Source of the DNA: Adiantum capillus-veneris
Taxonomy: Eukaryota; Streptophyta; Polypodiopsida; Polypodiales; Pteridaceae
Assembly (NCBI GenBank): GCA_014529385.2
Contig: CM043942.1
Location: 25,426,469 to 25,486,468 of the forward strand
Length of the DNA: 60,000 nt
Direction of reading: 5' to 3'
Within the stretch, counting starts at the first letter, position 1. The number at the start of each line of letters is the position of its first letter. The notes beneath the pieces are model-generated. The model was not told where the DNA came from. It searched no databases and was given only the letters and a program-made list of their open reading frames with translations. Both the position numbers and the translations under genes were made by a program. This document shows, piece after piece, positions 10,150 through 21,966 of the stretch.

Positions 10150-10443
10150 AGGAGGTGAAGAAGAAGAAGATGGAGATGGAGCAAGAGCACTCTTCAATTG
10201 CACAAATGAGAGAATGAGTAAAAATTAGGTTTAGTTGGCTTTTATAGGAGCTCACCCCATTCACACTTGGGCGCCCATGCTTAACCAACTAATCCCTTGA
10301 ATGTCCAAGTTAAAGTGCGCCTCTCATCGGCGATCACTCTACCTTTCCCTATTGGACCGACAAGCCCGGTACCTGACTCTACCAAATACATAATACGCGT
10401 CCATCGTAGGTGATGGGGTGTCCGTGAGCCGTGAGGGTTAACA
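9863..10443 (-). repeat. 5' LTR of the gag-protease retrotransposon
   Basis: Pairs with 1507-2083. It carries the longer TC microsatellite allele (about 10106-10150) and a TATA-like CTATAAAA on the minus strand (plus-strand 10240-10247), which probably starts the element transcript. Confidence 0.95.
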
Positions 10444-10633
10444 GATCGATACTCCAAAAAAAATGCTAAGTTTTTTTCAGCTCATAAGGCAACTTTGTGG
10501 ATATATAGCACCTAGAAATCCATTCTCATACTCTTCAAATAATTCAAGCAAAATGGTCACTTAACAGGACACAAAAGTGTCCAAGGACATAAAAGTGTCC
10601 TGTTACCATTCTAGTGTTAAAGGCACTCATCTT

Positions 10634-10920
10634 AATAGAAAAGCATCGGTGAAAATTTCACTTAAAGAAACCTGACAACCTTCACTGAGGAAAGCTCTGA
10701 ACATTGTTTTCAAACCTTCACTGAGGACAGATTTGAACATTGTTTTCAAACAAGACGATTGCACAGGCTAGCTACATAGTTAAATATAAACAAATTGACA
10801 AGAAATTCATTATACCAGACATAAATGGAATTGTAACATTAGAGAAATGGGAAAGAAGGCATGACGAAATAGCATTTCACAGAATAAAATAGAATTAAGA
10901 ACGATAGAATGAGATCTTAA
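10634..10920. repeat. Direct repeat A, second copy, with unoccupied TTAA target
   Basis: Matches 52-334 throughout, including the internal 34-bp tandem pair. It ends GAGATCTTAA at 10911-10920 and runs straight into AGGCACTCATCTT. The same AGGCACTCATCTT follows the right end of the TIR element at 10621, so this copy preserves the pre-insertion site. Confidence 0.9.
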
Positions 10921-12700
10921 AGGCACTCATCTTAAAGGCGGGTAGGGCTCCTCTTATCGTGTTCAACCAATAATGTCACTTCTATCCAAAATATTGAAGC
11001 AATAAGCAGACTCATGTGTATAAGACATCTTACACTCACCTTCCAAAGTAGCCGAAAGAGGTGATTCCGCAACATGGACCAGATATTGTTGAACTATAAG
11101 GCCACCAAACGAATGCCCCACCAAAACAGGTGGCTTGGATATTCTAGACCGAATAAAGTGAGATACATTCCTTGCATGAGACTACTAACTCATTAGAAAG
11201 GAGATCAAAAATAAGATATTGATGTATAAGTAATGAACTCAGATATAAAAGCATTCTCGGGATGGAAAATTACCTGAAGAGTTCCCCCGACTCTTGAAGG
11301 TGGAGTGTCACTCTGTCCCTTAAGTAAGGAGAAACTGTCAAAACTTCAAGTTCGCTTCAGAATGATCCCCTTGGTTTTGGAGAGATGAAATGCTAAATGG
11401 AGAGAGAAAAGGAAGAGTGGATTGTGGGAGCCGACAGTTAGCACAGTTGTTTGGGAGAAGGAGCAAGCAGGGGAGCCTCGGAGCATCCGTGGCAATGAAC
11501 GTAGGTGGCACTAGATGTGGATCCAAGCTCAACATGTTCAAACACATGTTTGTGCTGTGAGCTTGCACACATGTAGGCAAATGAGAGCGACAGTAGTAGG
11601 GGATGAAGGCGACCTACTTTGCAGGTTTTTTTAAAACATGAAAAGATGCAGAAGTTGGGCGGCCCACAGCCTCGCACGATGCAGAGGCATGTGGCAAAGA
11701 CTGCCTCTGAACGAGAGGGCCATGCGCTCGATTGCCACCTATGATGCGAGTTGTCAACTTCTCATTTTGAAGCTTCCCATGTGTTGGTGTACCAACGAAC
11801 AAGCTAAACGACTTGTATGTAGGTGCATAGAAGTACCCCTCCTTCCTGTCTCATAGGAGAATTGCGTCTGGATGGAGTGCTCTCTGCAGCTTTTGCGATG
11901 AGCGTGCAAGGGAGCAGGGTTCCTATCTGCAACCAAGAACACATAAAGAGAAGGAGAGATCGCTGCCAGAGGAAGACATGCTTGACGCAGGTAGAGCAAG
12001 TTCATGGAGTCAGGGGTCTGCGCAGAGGCGATAATTGTGGGGTCAACACTTTTACCTTTGAATGGCCAGATTCTTGGGAATCTTGCTCACTACTTAATAG
12101 GGTTTTAGTAAAAAAGACCAACTAGTAGTATGTGTCCTCACATGTAGGCTGGGAGTATTTGGGAAAAGTGAGCCTCAGCTTAGCCTTGAGCCGGTTGCAA
12201 AATCAAAGTAGCCGGTTGAGGGAAGGGCAAGAAGGAGAAAATTTCACTTAAAATACATGAAAGATAGTGTAATTTTGCAAAAATACTGGCTAGTATCGTA
12301 AAATTTCCGGTTCAGATTTGTCTTGGAGGGATTTTTGTATGTTTGTGAAAATGGTTATTTTCGAACACTGCATGTAGGGCAGAGGGCTAGAAAAATTCAT
12401 TTTTCCTAACCAAAGAAAATAAGGACAAACTTGAAATTCTCTCGGTTTTTAGGTCAAAATTTGAAGCTTTTGCCGGTAATTACACTAAAACTTGTGAAAA
12501 TTTCCAAGTTTTCTTCAAGGCAAGCTCAAAATCTAACCGGGATTTAAGGATTTCAGCCGGTTAAAATACACTGGACCCCGGTTTTTTTCTAGCACTGGTA
12601 TGGCAGGTCAGATGTCACCCTTTTGGCACATGAAAGGTTGGTTGGTTCCTTTCTTCAATCGATGTAAAGCACACTTTTGAGCAAGGTAGAGGTCTCCAAA
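10921..12700. other. Intergenic, no gene recognised
   Basis: No frame here has recognisable motifs or consistent coding character; short ORFs on both strands overlap each other. I see no repeat partner in the window apart from the last bases of repeat A2. Confidence 0.6.
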
Positions 12701-12710
12701 GATGAAGACA

Positions 12711-12713
<3 letters not shown>

Positions 12714-12769
<56 letters not shown>

Positions 12770-12827
12770 CTTACTAATGTATTTAAGGTGGCTCAGGTAG
12801 TTGAATGTAGCCCCAATGTAACCCCCC

Positions 12828-12862
<35 letters not shown>

Positions 12863-12863
12863 C
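12714..12863. repeat. GA microsatellite followed by a C-homopolymer
   Basis: (GA)n runs from 12,714 to 12,769. A nearly pure cytosine run then occupies about 12,822-12,863, interrupted only by a few T. The ORF over it encodes low-complexity Glu-Arg and Pro strings and is not a gene. Confidence 0.95.
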
Positions 12864-13964
12864 TTATGTGTACATTATGAGTATGAAATAATGAGGGGCT
12901 ACCCCTATTGTATACACTTATGTCCAAAATCTAAAAACCCCCCTATTGTACACTCATGTGGTACCATACGAAAAAACATAATGAATCCCCCGGGCCAGTG
13001 AGTTACCACAATAATTGACAGTGTACAGTCAGTCATACACCAATGTGATGGCCTATAAAAAGGACCTGTTACTCATTTGGTAAAACTTTGGAATCCCTAG
13101 AATTCTTAAACGTCTAGATTTTGAGCCACTTGTACTCTTGTATCACTTTGTAATCATTTGTTGCGCTCTCTCTCTTTTTGTAATTCCAAAGCCAACTACT
13201 GGCATACTTGAGACTTACCAATTGTAATCTAATATTTTGAATGCAATCTCAGTTCCTCTCTCAATTAAAATATCTTGTGTTTCTAGTTCCAATGTTCTGT
13301 CTTTTCAGTTCCAGTATTATGAAGTCTTTGTCTGAAGTGCTATCTAAGTCTGACATATATAATTCTAAGTACCAACCTAGAAAAGCTGTCTGAACACGTC
13401 CAGCTCATTCAATTTCGACAATCATGGTGTTTTGAGATAATTGCTATAGCATAAAAAAACTACCTCCTAGCTAGTATTAGAGTTATCGTATGCCCACAAT
13501 GCCACCCAATACGAGCACAAGAGGTCAATGACCAACAACTCTTTTTATAGAAAACCAAGAGAGGGTCACTCCAATTGCAAAAGAGACTAAAGTAGGCTCT
13601 AAAACCAATCCGCACCCTGGGAATGAAGCTAAGGTCACTCCAAGAGGGAGGACTATTTAAGAGTCTAGGGATTTGCAGTATTCAAGCCATTCTAAGGGTC
13701 AGAGGGTTGAAAGGTTGCAAGAAGGAATAGGTCTCAGGGATCTAGAGTCAATAGTAGACTAATGAAAGTCACAAGAGTCTGAAAATTCATCACTCATTAC
13801 ACAAGGAAACCAAGAAGAGTAGAAGATATGGTCATAGAGACAGACAGAGAACTGTGATGATGATACTGATTACTGTGACAAGAAAAATCCACATGACAAG
13901 AAGCCAGTAAACAAAACCAGAATCAACAAAAGCAAGGAATATTCCAGTCACCTAAAAATTTCTT

Positions 13965-14129
13965 TTCCAATATTCAAAGGATGACCCCGATGTACACATA
14001 CAAGCTTTTGAGCAGTATGCAGAACTGAAAGATATTGATGAAGATGAATGGGGGGAGTATTTTTTTCAAACATTGATGGATGCAGCTAGGAAATGGTACT
14101 TCATTCCACTCTACCCCATCTTTGCCTAA
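13965..14129 (+). pseudogene. Ty3-type gag remnant in the left arm
   Basis: The frame reads SKDDPDVHIQAFEQYAEL, then DEDEWGEYFFQTL and ARKWYF. This is the DP-x2-H ... F ... W-Y pattern of the Retrotrans_gag family. It stops at 14,127 and is about 55 codons long. The right arm carries the same fragment in reverse with several substitutions. Upstream in-frame sequence is broken. It shows that the inverted arms derive from an old LTR retrotransposon. Confidence 0.7.
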
Positions 14130-16246
14130 ACCTTTTTGACAGTCCACAGGTGGTCGAGACAAACATCTTCCAATAGCACACAATGGTGTTTATCTCAGGG
14201 TAGCAAGCACCGTGATAGGTGAAGCGGTGGGGGATTTCTATTGGGATGCATGTTTTGGTGGAGGAAATGGGGTTGCGTCATCTATTCTGGAGCATGTTGC
14301 TCCAACTATAGAGGATGAGGACACTTATTCACCCTTGCCAAATACACACGGGTGCTACTATAGGGTCATGGTGGTGAGGTCAAGTTTGGCATCTCTCAAG
14401 GCAATGGATTTTGGTTCCACTTGCAAATTACTATACATTCAATGTATAAGAATTGTTTTATAAGTTCAGACCAATTGTATGATCATGCAAGATTTGTCGA
14501 GGAAGTGTTGTATGCTTGATTTTTGAAATCCTCCAATGATTGTTTCTTGTTGCAATGACAGAAGAGTTATATCAAAAAACCTCTAAAAAATAAGCAAGTG
14601 TACAATGTTCCACAACCAACCAGGTTGCAAATCTAGAGAGGAGCTAGCTTGGTGGCAACATGGCAGATTTAGAGTGGGAGTGGGTCATGCAAGAAAAGAG
14701 TGAGGAAGTAACAAAGGGGATCATCTCACCACATAGACAACAATCCAAAGCTTAGACCAGGAAAAATTCCATGCACTATGGTTCGAAAGGTAAAGTAGCT
14801 TGGAAAGATAAATATGTAAGTAGTTTTTAATTGTGCAAGTTTTGTATAGGAGATGTTTTAGCTTGTGAAACTTTTTTGGTTATTTTTACCTAAGGAAAAT
14901 GTCCCTCTAATTCATCCTACTAGAGAAATGATCAAGTATATAGAGAGAGACATAGAGTTTGATATTTGGCAATGGTTGTTGAAAACCCATCATATCTCTT
15001 GTGATCAATTTTACTTAGCACTTCACGCATTGTTACCAAGGGATTAGCACCTAGTGGCCCATGCACAAGCCACATGTGACTAGAACTTTGTTATTTTCTC
15101 TTCTTTCTTACTTCATAAAGGCCACCCAATGATCTGGAAACTATCAATATTAAGTTCCTCAATGGGTAAAGCCACAAGCATTCAATTCACATGCAATCTT
15201 GCGCATGATCCTTACAAAGACTATAATATCCTCCTTTGTGGTTAGTCAAACCACATCAAATTTTATGTTGGAGTATTTATTTAATTCCTTTCAAAAAGAA
15301 TGGTTTTGAAATGTGTTGGCAAGCTACAACTGAGAACTTATTCTCCTCATAGCCATAAGGCCTCAACACTTTCCATTATTTCACCTACTTGGCTTTTAAG
15401 CAGCTTCCTTGTAGAGTGCCACTGCTTGCCTAGCACAACATCAAAATACATGTAATCTCAAGCTCTAGCTCTTCCTCATAGGATGGAAGCTTGAGAGATA
15501 TCTATAGATCAACCACTCATTGATCCTAGATTTAAGTTCCCTTTCCATTTGCTAACCCCACAATGTATTTATATTTTGATGATTGTTTTATGGAGATTCA
15601 TTTGCTTAGGATTTCTTGCATGGTTAAAACTATAATGGAAACCTATGTCAAATAGTTCCTCATCTTAATTTCCTTCCATAAATCCAAGGCAAGCTATTAG
15701 GCCTTGCCTCATGATCATGCATCCCCATAGGTGCATGTGCAAAGTTACTATACCTAGATCCCAGTTCCTTTTGGGTCTCAAATTTCATTCAGACTAAGTT
15801 TTGCATTTCACTTATAAGTGATTTCAAACTGTTTCTCCAAAATGTTTGATGAACTCTAATCCTCATCACCCTCGCTAGCAGGTTCAATAGACTCTAGGGA
15901 GGCAACTCCTCTCCTACTCCATCATGTTCTTTGAATGCTTAAAATTTCTCCCGCCAAAAGCTAGGCATAATCACCATTCTTACGATTCAAAGAAGTGGGA
16001 CTACTTTAAGATAGCCATATGGAATTATTTGAATGGCTACTTGGAAATTTCAGTGTCCGCCACTCTTTATGCGAGAGTGGCTTTCCCTGATTTGCTGCAT
16101 ATCACCATATGTAACACCCTAGATCTTGGCATTCTTTTAAACTCCACTTTAATGACTACAATGATTTCTCAAAGCACACCGTGGTACACCGGTGGTTCAT
16201 ATCAATATTATATTTAAAGAGGTCCTCCAAGCCTTGTCAAGAACAT

Positions 16247-16261
16247 TCTTCTTCTTCTTCT

Positions 16262-16347
<86 letters not shown>
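16247..16347. repeat. TTC/TC/AC compound microsatellite
   Basis: A (TTC)n run passes into (TC)n and then (AC)n. The right arm has the reverse-complement counterpart without the AC part at 26,048-26,103, so the AC run was gained or lost after the duplication. Confidence 0.95.
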
Positions 16348-16353
<6 letters not shown>

Positions 16354-16951
16354 GTCACCCTTTTTTTCTTAATATTCTAAGGCTCCCTTGCCCCCCTTTC
16401 ATCTTTTTTCTAAAAGTGATCCAGAGATACTCGCCCTCTCTCACTCTTGCACTTCTAAAGACGAGATTCTCTTGTCAAAAACCAAGGTTAAATGTAGTTT
16501 TAACCAGGTTTTATCTAGCTTAAATTGCCAAATTTTGGCTCAATTATGGACTTTTCTTTTAAAGAGACCAAAAAATTCTAACAAGACTTAGTGTAAATAC
16601 CGATAAAACCTTAAGAAGTTTTTCCCCCTTTTTGCATGCTAGAAGGCACACATTCTTTACCTTGGAAATCATGGTCCACTGGAGTTATAAGTGGGCTTTG
16701 GGTTTCATTTTCAACGTAGAAACTTACATCACAACCTCACTCTCTCACATAGTAATTGATTCTCTTAAAAGAGAGTTAGAAGGGAAAAAATAAGGTAAGG
16801 TGGCATCATGTTTTTTTAAGTGAAGGGACTCATAACAATGCATGCTTTGTAGGGTTTGAGGAACAGCCAAGAGAGGGTGCAAGGAGAAGATGGTGATGCC
16901 AATGATGTGGCCATGAGCTTGCTCTGCCTCTCGCTCTTTCTCCACTTCTCT

Positions 16952-19107
16952 GTTGCACCTTACGTGAATAGTTGTTACTGCACTTCCATCCCTCACGCGT
17001 CCTTGTTACTTTGGCTTGGTGGTAGCAGCTCTGCTATGGAAGCCTTTGGCCCTCGTCGGCTATGGCACATGAAACCCTAAGAGGGGCAACACTAGTGTTG
17101 CTATCTAGGAACCTAACATGGAGAGGGATCTTGAGGGGAGGTGCTTCTCATGCTTCTCTTGCATGATAAATGCATGTAGCCTGATGATGGGCCCAAGGTC
17201 TGGATTTTTTGCAAAAAAAAAAAGTGAATGGAACGACCTTATCTATCTTAAACCTTTTGCTCCTATACCAAATGTGAGATGCACTTGTCTCATGATAGTG
17301 AGCTTATGAACTGTCATAGCCAAGGAAAATTCCATTTTCTCATAGAGAAAATGGGAGAAAGAGGAGGAAAAAACAAGAGCTTAGTGTGTTCAACTCTCCA
17401 CCCTACCTTTCTTTATACATGAAAATCCCTTTTCCTTCTAAATTCTAGAACAATCCATAAGACCTTTCCCTTGAGGTGGCTCCTCTTGAGAGTCCTCCCT
17501 TGTCCCTTGAAAATCACTCTTGAGCATTGGTTGGATTCCTAGCTAGTTACTGCAATCCATGGCTAATCTTGGCGCCTTTGACCTTATGTATTTCATTGAT
17601 ACTTGACATGACTAGACATCTAGCTTGCTTGAACACTTGCACTTTGTCTATCTTTAGGACCTATGCCCAGTCCCAAGACTCTAGCTATTTTTTGGATCTC
17701 ATTAGGTTCATTATCTTTTTCTTGTTTGTTGCTCTGTAAATATGCCTTAGTTTACTTGATGTCTAACAGATAGTCTCTCACATATTAGAATTGAATACAT
17801 GTTACATCCATGTCAAAATTTGAAAGTCACTATATTAACTACTGACCTTTAGTTAGACCTTTAGTTAAAACCGTAGAAGTTTTACTCGTAAAGTTAGTAC
17901 TTGTCTTGCTTTTCTTTTTAAAAAGCCATGTCTCCTCTTGATGAGTAAGGAAAATAATGATCTAAGATGAATATTCATTTTTGTTTTACTTCTTTGGGAT
18001 TAAAGGGAGTATTCTCACAATTTTCATAAAATTTTCAGACTTCTCGAGTTTTAATTTAGTTTTTTCATTTCACAATTTTAAGGCAAAAAATGACTCCTTC
18101 TAAGCCAATAAGTAAAGACCAAAAAATTATTTTCAATTTTTTCATTCTAGCATAAGCTCACCATTCCTCGAGTTTATCTCATATTCTAAATCAAAAAACA
18201 TTTTTGTAGTATTCTGGATGTTTTTTCTTAGTATAACAGTCCTTTTTAAAGTAAAAACCTCATTCACCAAAAACAGATCAGCTTTTGATCCCATATAATC
18301 AACTAGTAGATACCATTATAGCCAAACCCAGACATATCTATCTTAGACGTTAACCTCCAAAAAACCTCAATAGATCATGCCCATCAAAGTATAATAAAAT
18401 ACACACATGTATGGATCAAAATTTAGCCTCTAAAATAACCCAATAGATCCTTTCCATCAACATATTGTTGCAAATAAAAATAACAACCTCTTAAGACCCT
18501 CTTTCACGGATCAAAGTGTTTTTGAACAAAATCAACTAGTATGCTCATAATCTCTCAAAGTAGAATCAACCTAGACAAAATGATAGTTAATTCCTTGTAC
18601 TTTCTTATCCTCCTCAAAGAGGAGCGAGCAATACTTTCCCCTCTTCTTATTCTAAAAACATGAAATCCTTGTTTTATTTTGTGTAACCTTATGATGACAT
18701 CAAAACAGAAGATAATCCAATACTCTAGTTAACAATCTATTAATAAATGATCTTCAAGTAGGTGTATGACTAGTTTAATAGAAGAACTATAGTATTTAAC
18801 CAACAAAAGATAACCTAGACACTACCAGTCAGACAAAACCATTAGTATCCAACAAGATACTTGTATTCTAGGCATCTACTAGACCAATTTTACAAAAGAA
18901 AATTAAAATTATGTTTTTTCAAGGGCCAGAGTTACAACCAACAAAGTCGCCTATTGCTTGGGCCTGTCAAGATTACCCCACTCATTTACGTTTGTGGGTA
19001 TTACATTAGTGAAGCCATTCGAAGAGATAAATCTTAATCTTAGCTCAATTTAAAGCAAGTATCAAAAAAATATTCCCACTTCTAGAGTGCTAAAGCATCA
19101 ACACGTA
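16952..19107. other. Unpaired left segment of the inverted duplication, no gene recognised
   Basis: About 2.15 kb lying between the outer and inner left arms. The matching position on the right holds only about 250 bp (23,869-24,120), so this was either inserted on the left or deleted on the right. No coding motif, TIR or LTR is recognised. Confidence 0.6.
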
Positions 19108-19950
19108 CCCTTGAAGATAAACCATCTCCTATGTTCCTCAAAATAATAAAAGCCAAGGGTATTCAACTTGGTTCAAGTCCATTGAAATGATCAGAAGCAC
19201 AAGCATCCCAAAATCACTCCATAATGTATTTTTCTTGAAGAACTAGTTATGATACCACTTGCTAGTAGGTATACAATCCCTATCTTTTTTACAAACAAGT
19301 AGCATGCAATGAGCATACAATAACTCAGACATGGTAAGGCCACAAAAGGAAAGCATTTGCATAAGTTATAATGTGACTAGATTACATATTAATAAAATCA
19401 CCCCTTTTTCTTTAGAAACTTACTAGTTTTTTTCTAAAATCAATCCAAAAACCCCTTTTGTCAATATAATCCTATTAAAAGTTTAAAAATTTTGCAATTA
19501 AAAGCCCCATTCATTTGCATCCCGGTGGTAACTTACATGTCTAGGAGGTGACCCCCCCGTGTCCAAGGCCTCCTTCTCCTTCCATCCTAGGTCCTAGCAT
19601 TTCCAATCATGTTGCAGATAGTCCCTAGTCCCCAATGGAAACCATGAACCATTAGTAACCAAAGTTTACATGGGAAACATCATGCCCATAGAGGTCATTT
19701 TAATCAATAAGAGAGAAAATGAACCTTTATTCAAAGAACCCATATTAAAAAAATTTACAATACATACGCCATATCCCATACATGAAAAACAGAAAGGTAC
19801 ATGAGCAAGTCGCCTCAGAGATATAGTCATTGCACCTAGAGACAATAGAGAAGAAGCTTCTAGAGGAGATGACCACAAACTAGTGCAAAGAGAAGGGCAA
19901 CAATGGGGTTGGACATGTAGTTCCCATCCCAAAACTCTAATCCCACACTA
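19108..19950 (+). repeat. Left inner arm of the inverted duplication
   Basis: Matches 22,980-23,868 in reverse over its whole length. An example is the block CTAGGAGGTGACCCCCC near 19,540 against its complement near 23,412. A third, direct-oriented copy of the right-arm end family lies at 58,275-58,665. Confidence 0.9.
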
Positions 19951-20780
19951 TGCATATGGAGACACATTGGACATCTAGCATGAGCCACAATAGCCATGCA
20001 AGTGAAGGGAGATAAGGCTTGAGGCTTGTGTCCTACTTGGCCTAGGAGGTGAGGCTCATGTATCACACCACCCTAGAGAGTCAATGCTTGAACTTGGTTA
20101 GGGTTCAACATCTAACCTCTCTTGCATGAGAAGCATAGGGAGATAAATATTGAATCAAAGCATTTAGCTATACTTGGAATTTTCACATTAGCATACATGA
20201 AGTAAAACCTTTCATGAACCTGCTCTCAATAACGTTTCTAATTTCTAAGATAACACTTTCCTCTTCTCTCCAAGATATCTTGGTGCTACATTTAGAGTCA
20301 ACCGAGAGAGATTTATTGTGTCTCATTTGGTCTCTATAACCGAGATCTCCTTTTCTAGAGATTGGAATGCTCAAAAAACAATGTGTAGATAAGATGAGAA
20401 CTTCCTCTCTGCATACAAAGATTGGACCAAACTTAAATTTACTGAACAAAACACATGAGCCTTAACTCTATTTGCTCACGTGAATAAGTAAGTTAAGCTA
20501 AATGCTCAAACTTGAAATTGAGCCTTCAATTCCTAAGCTAGTGTGCAACGTGTAAGTTTCTTTAGTCCAATCCGCTCTTAAGTATACCCATGAATACCCC
20601 TTGTTTGCTCTTTTTTCATGTTCAATTGAAGATGTCCTTTGAAAGCTGGTTGCACTCTAAAATGAAGCATCCGTGCAATTGTAAATTTGAGAGGGGTATC
20701 TTTCGTTTGTGATGTCTAATCAATTATATCCTCTTATGGTTCTTAACTTCTCATCCCCTGATCTTTATGCCACAACTCAA

Positions 20781-21650
20781 ACCTCAAGCAATAGGCACTC
20801 AAAGATGATATGGACACTCTTTCTCCAAGACATAATGCTTGTATTTGACGATTGTTTGCCGAGGTAGATAAGGGCCGTCAAGATGATATGGACACTCTTT
20901 CTCCAAGACATAATGCTTGTATTTGACGATTGTTTGCCGAGGTAGATAAGGGCCGTCATAATGGGATGGATCCCAATAGGAAATTATGTAGGTAGACACA
21001 AATGTAATATTTCTTATGAAAACCTCAAGCAACAAGCACATAGACTTGATACATATGCCCTTTTTCAAAGGTATAGTGCTTGTATTTCATTATTTTCTAC
21101 ATAGGTAGGTAAGGGCCTTCATATTGAAACACATTTGAGTAGAAGTAGGACTAATTATGCAAGCCTCAAGAAACAACCACATAGAGCTGATAAAAACACC
21201 CATTTGAAACATTTTAAAAGGTATTATTCCTGCATTCAATGATTTCTGGTAGAGATGGGTAAGGGCATTGATAGTGAGATGCAAAAAGACATTTTGCAAC
21301 TAGACACAATAGTGTGACTGCTTATGGAATCCTCAAGAAACAAGCACGCAGAGTTGATACAAATGCCCTTTTTTAAAGGTAAAATGATTATATTTGATGA
21401 TTTCCTATAAAGGTATGTAAGGGCCTTGATAGGGAGATAGGTCCCATTAGAAGAATATTCTTTAATAGACAATGTAGATGCAGGACTTCTTATGTAGTTT
21501 GAAGAAACAAGCACATATACTTAATACAAACACCCATTTTAAAATGTATAGTGCTTATGCACAAGTAGTTAAAGCCCTTGATAGTGGGACATGTCCCAAT
21601 AGAAGAGATTTATTTAGGTAGACACAACTAAAGAGTTGCCTATAAGCCTC
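20781..21650. repeat. Degenerate satellite array
   Basis: Units of about 140-167 bp start with CCTCAAG(C/A)AACAAGCAC-type sequence at 20,781, 21,023, 21,164, 21,331, 21,498 and 21,647. Each contains AAGGGCC(G/T)T. The first interval contains a perfect recent duplication of 78 bp (about 20,803-20,880 and 20,881-20,958). The small ORFs across it are shadows of the repeat. Confidence 0.8.
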
Positions 21651-21661
21651 AAGAAGCATAA

Positions 21662-21723
21662 GTTTTGTGGTGGTGGTGGTGGTGGAAGAGGGGGGGCGGG
21701 GGGGGGGGGGGGGGGGGGGGGGG
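21662..21723. repeat. GGT repeat and G-homopolymer
   Basis: (GGT)n leads into an almost pure guanine run of about 35 bases ending at 21,723. It could form a G-quadruplex on the plus strand. Homopolymers of this length are also a common assembly error. Confidence 0.9.
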
Positions 21724-21874
21724 TGTAATGCTAGTTATGGGAGTGACGTTTTGTGTTAGACATGGGAAGGTAAGAAAAACTGAAAATAAACTCATTGGGT
21801 AGCTCACCCAATACCCATCCCCCGAAGCTATGGCCTTATCTAAGTATGCCAATTGGGCCCATGCTTCAAAGCAC

Positions 21875-21966
21875 CTTCATATGCTAGAGTGAATAGGTCA
21901 ATTTAAGCTCAAGGCATAATCTTCATATGCTAGAGTGAATAGGTCAATTTAAGCTCAAGGCATAAT
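21875..21966. repeat. 46-bp tandem duplication
   Basis: The unit starting CTTCATATGCTAGAGTGAAT occurs at 21,875-21,920 and again, identically, at 21,921-21,966. Confidence 0.95.

Larger units (their letters stand above)
1507..10443 (-). mobile_element. Non-autonomous LTR retrotransposon with gag and protease only
   Basis: The element runs on the minus strand: 5' LTR 9863-10443, tRNA-Asp primer site 9841-9858, leader, gag, protease, a non-coding stretch, polypurine tract 2084-2097, and 3' LTR 1507-2083. The LTRs are 577 and 581 bp, begin TGTTAACC and end GCGCACA on the element strand, and differ by about four substitutions plus a 4-bp microsatellite difference, so the insertion is young. A tRNA-Asp primer site is usual for the Athila/Tat branch of Ty3/gypsy. 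No reverse transcriptase, RNase H or integrase sequence is present. No target duplication is seen: the flanks are GGTGAAA and GATCG, and the unoccupied sequence in the other TIR element copy (near 25,723) reads GGTGAGATCG. Confidence 0.93.
335..10616. mobile_element. TTAA-flanked TIR DNA element, split by an LTR retrotransposon
   Basis: The left end reads CACTAGAATGGTAAC and the right end is its inverse (GTTACCATTCTAGTG, ending 10616). Both ends also carry GGACATAAAAGTGTCC-type sequence that can fold on itself. TTAA flanks both sides (331-334 and 10617-10620), and the unoccupied site in repeat A2 (10917-10920) has a single TTAA. Without the nested retrotransposon (1507-10443) the element is about 1.35 kb. 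A second copy lies at 24,557-25,878. TTAA with a CACTAG end and TA with an ACACTAG end fit the data equally well, so the superfamily is open: piggyBac-like, Kolobok-like, Sola3-like or Tc1/mariner-derived are all possible. No transposase motif is visible, so it is probably non-autonomous. Confidence 0.85.
12990..16951 (+). repeat. Left outer arm of a large inverted duplication
   Basis: This segment is repeated in reverse at 24,121-29,395, with many point differences and small indels. Anchors include GTGAGTTACCACAATAA at 13,000, GCCTATAAAAAGGACC near 13,050, the gag remnant at 13,965, and the TTC/TC/AC microsatellite at 16,247. The right arm is longer mainly because it contains a 1.32-kb TIR element (24,557-25,878). 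The first 350 bases, with a TATA-like CTATAAAAAGG and downstream TTGTAAT blocks, look like a degenerate LTR, but no partner LTR was found. Confidence 0.9.

Noticed and set aside
335-10616. Assigning the TTAA element to the CACTA superfamily because its end reads CACTA
   Set aside because: CACTA elements make a 3-bp duplication. Here the flanking bases and the unoccupied site fit TTAA or TA only, and no CACTA transposase is present.
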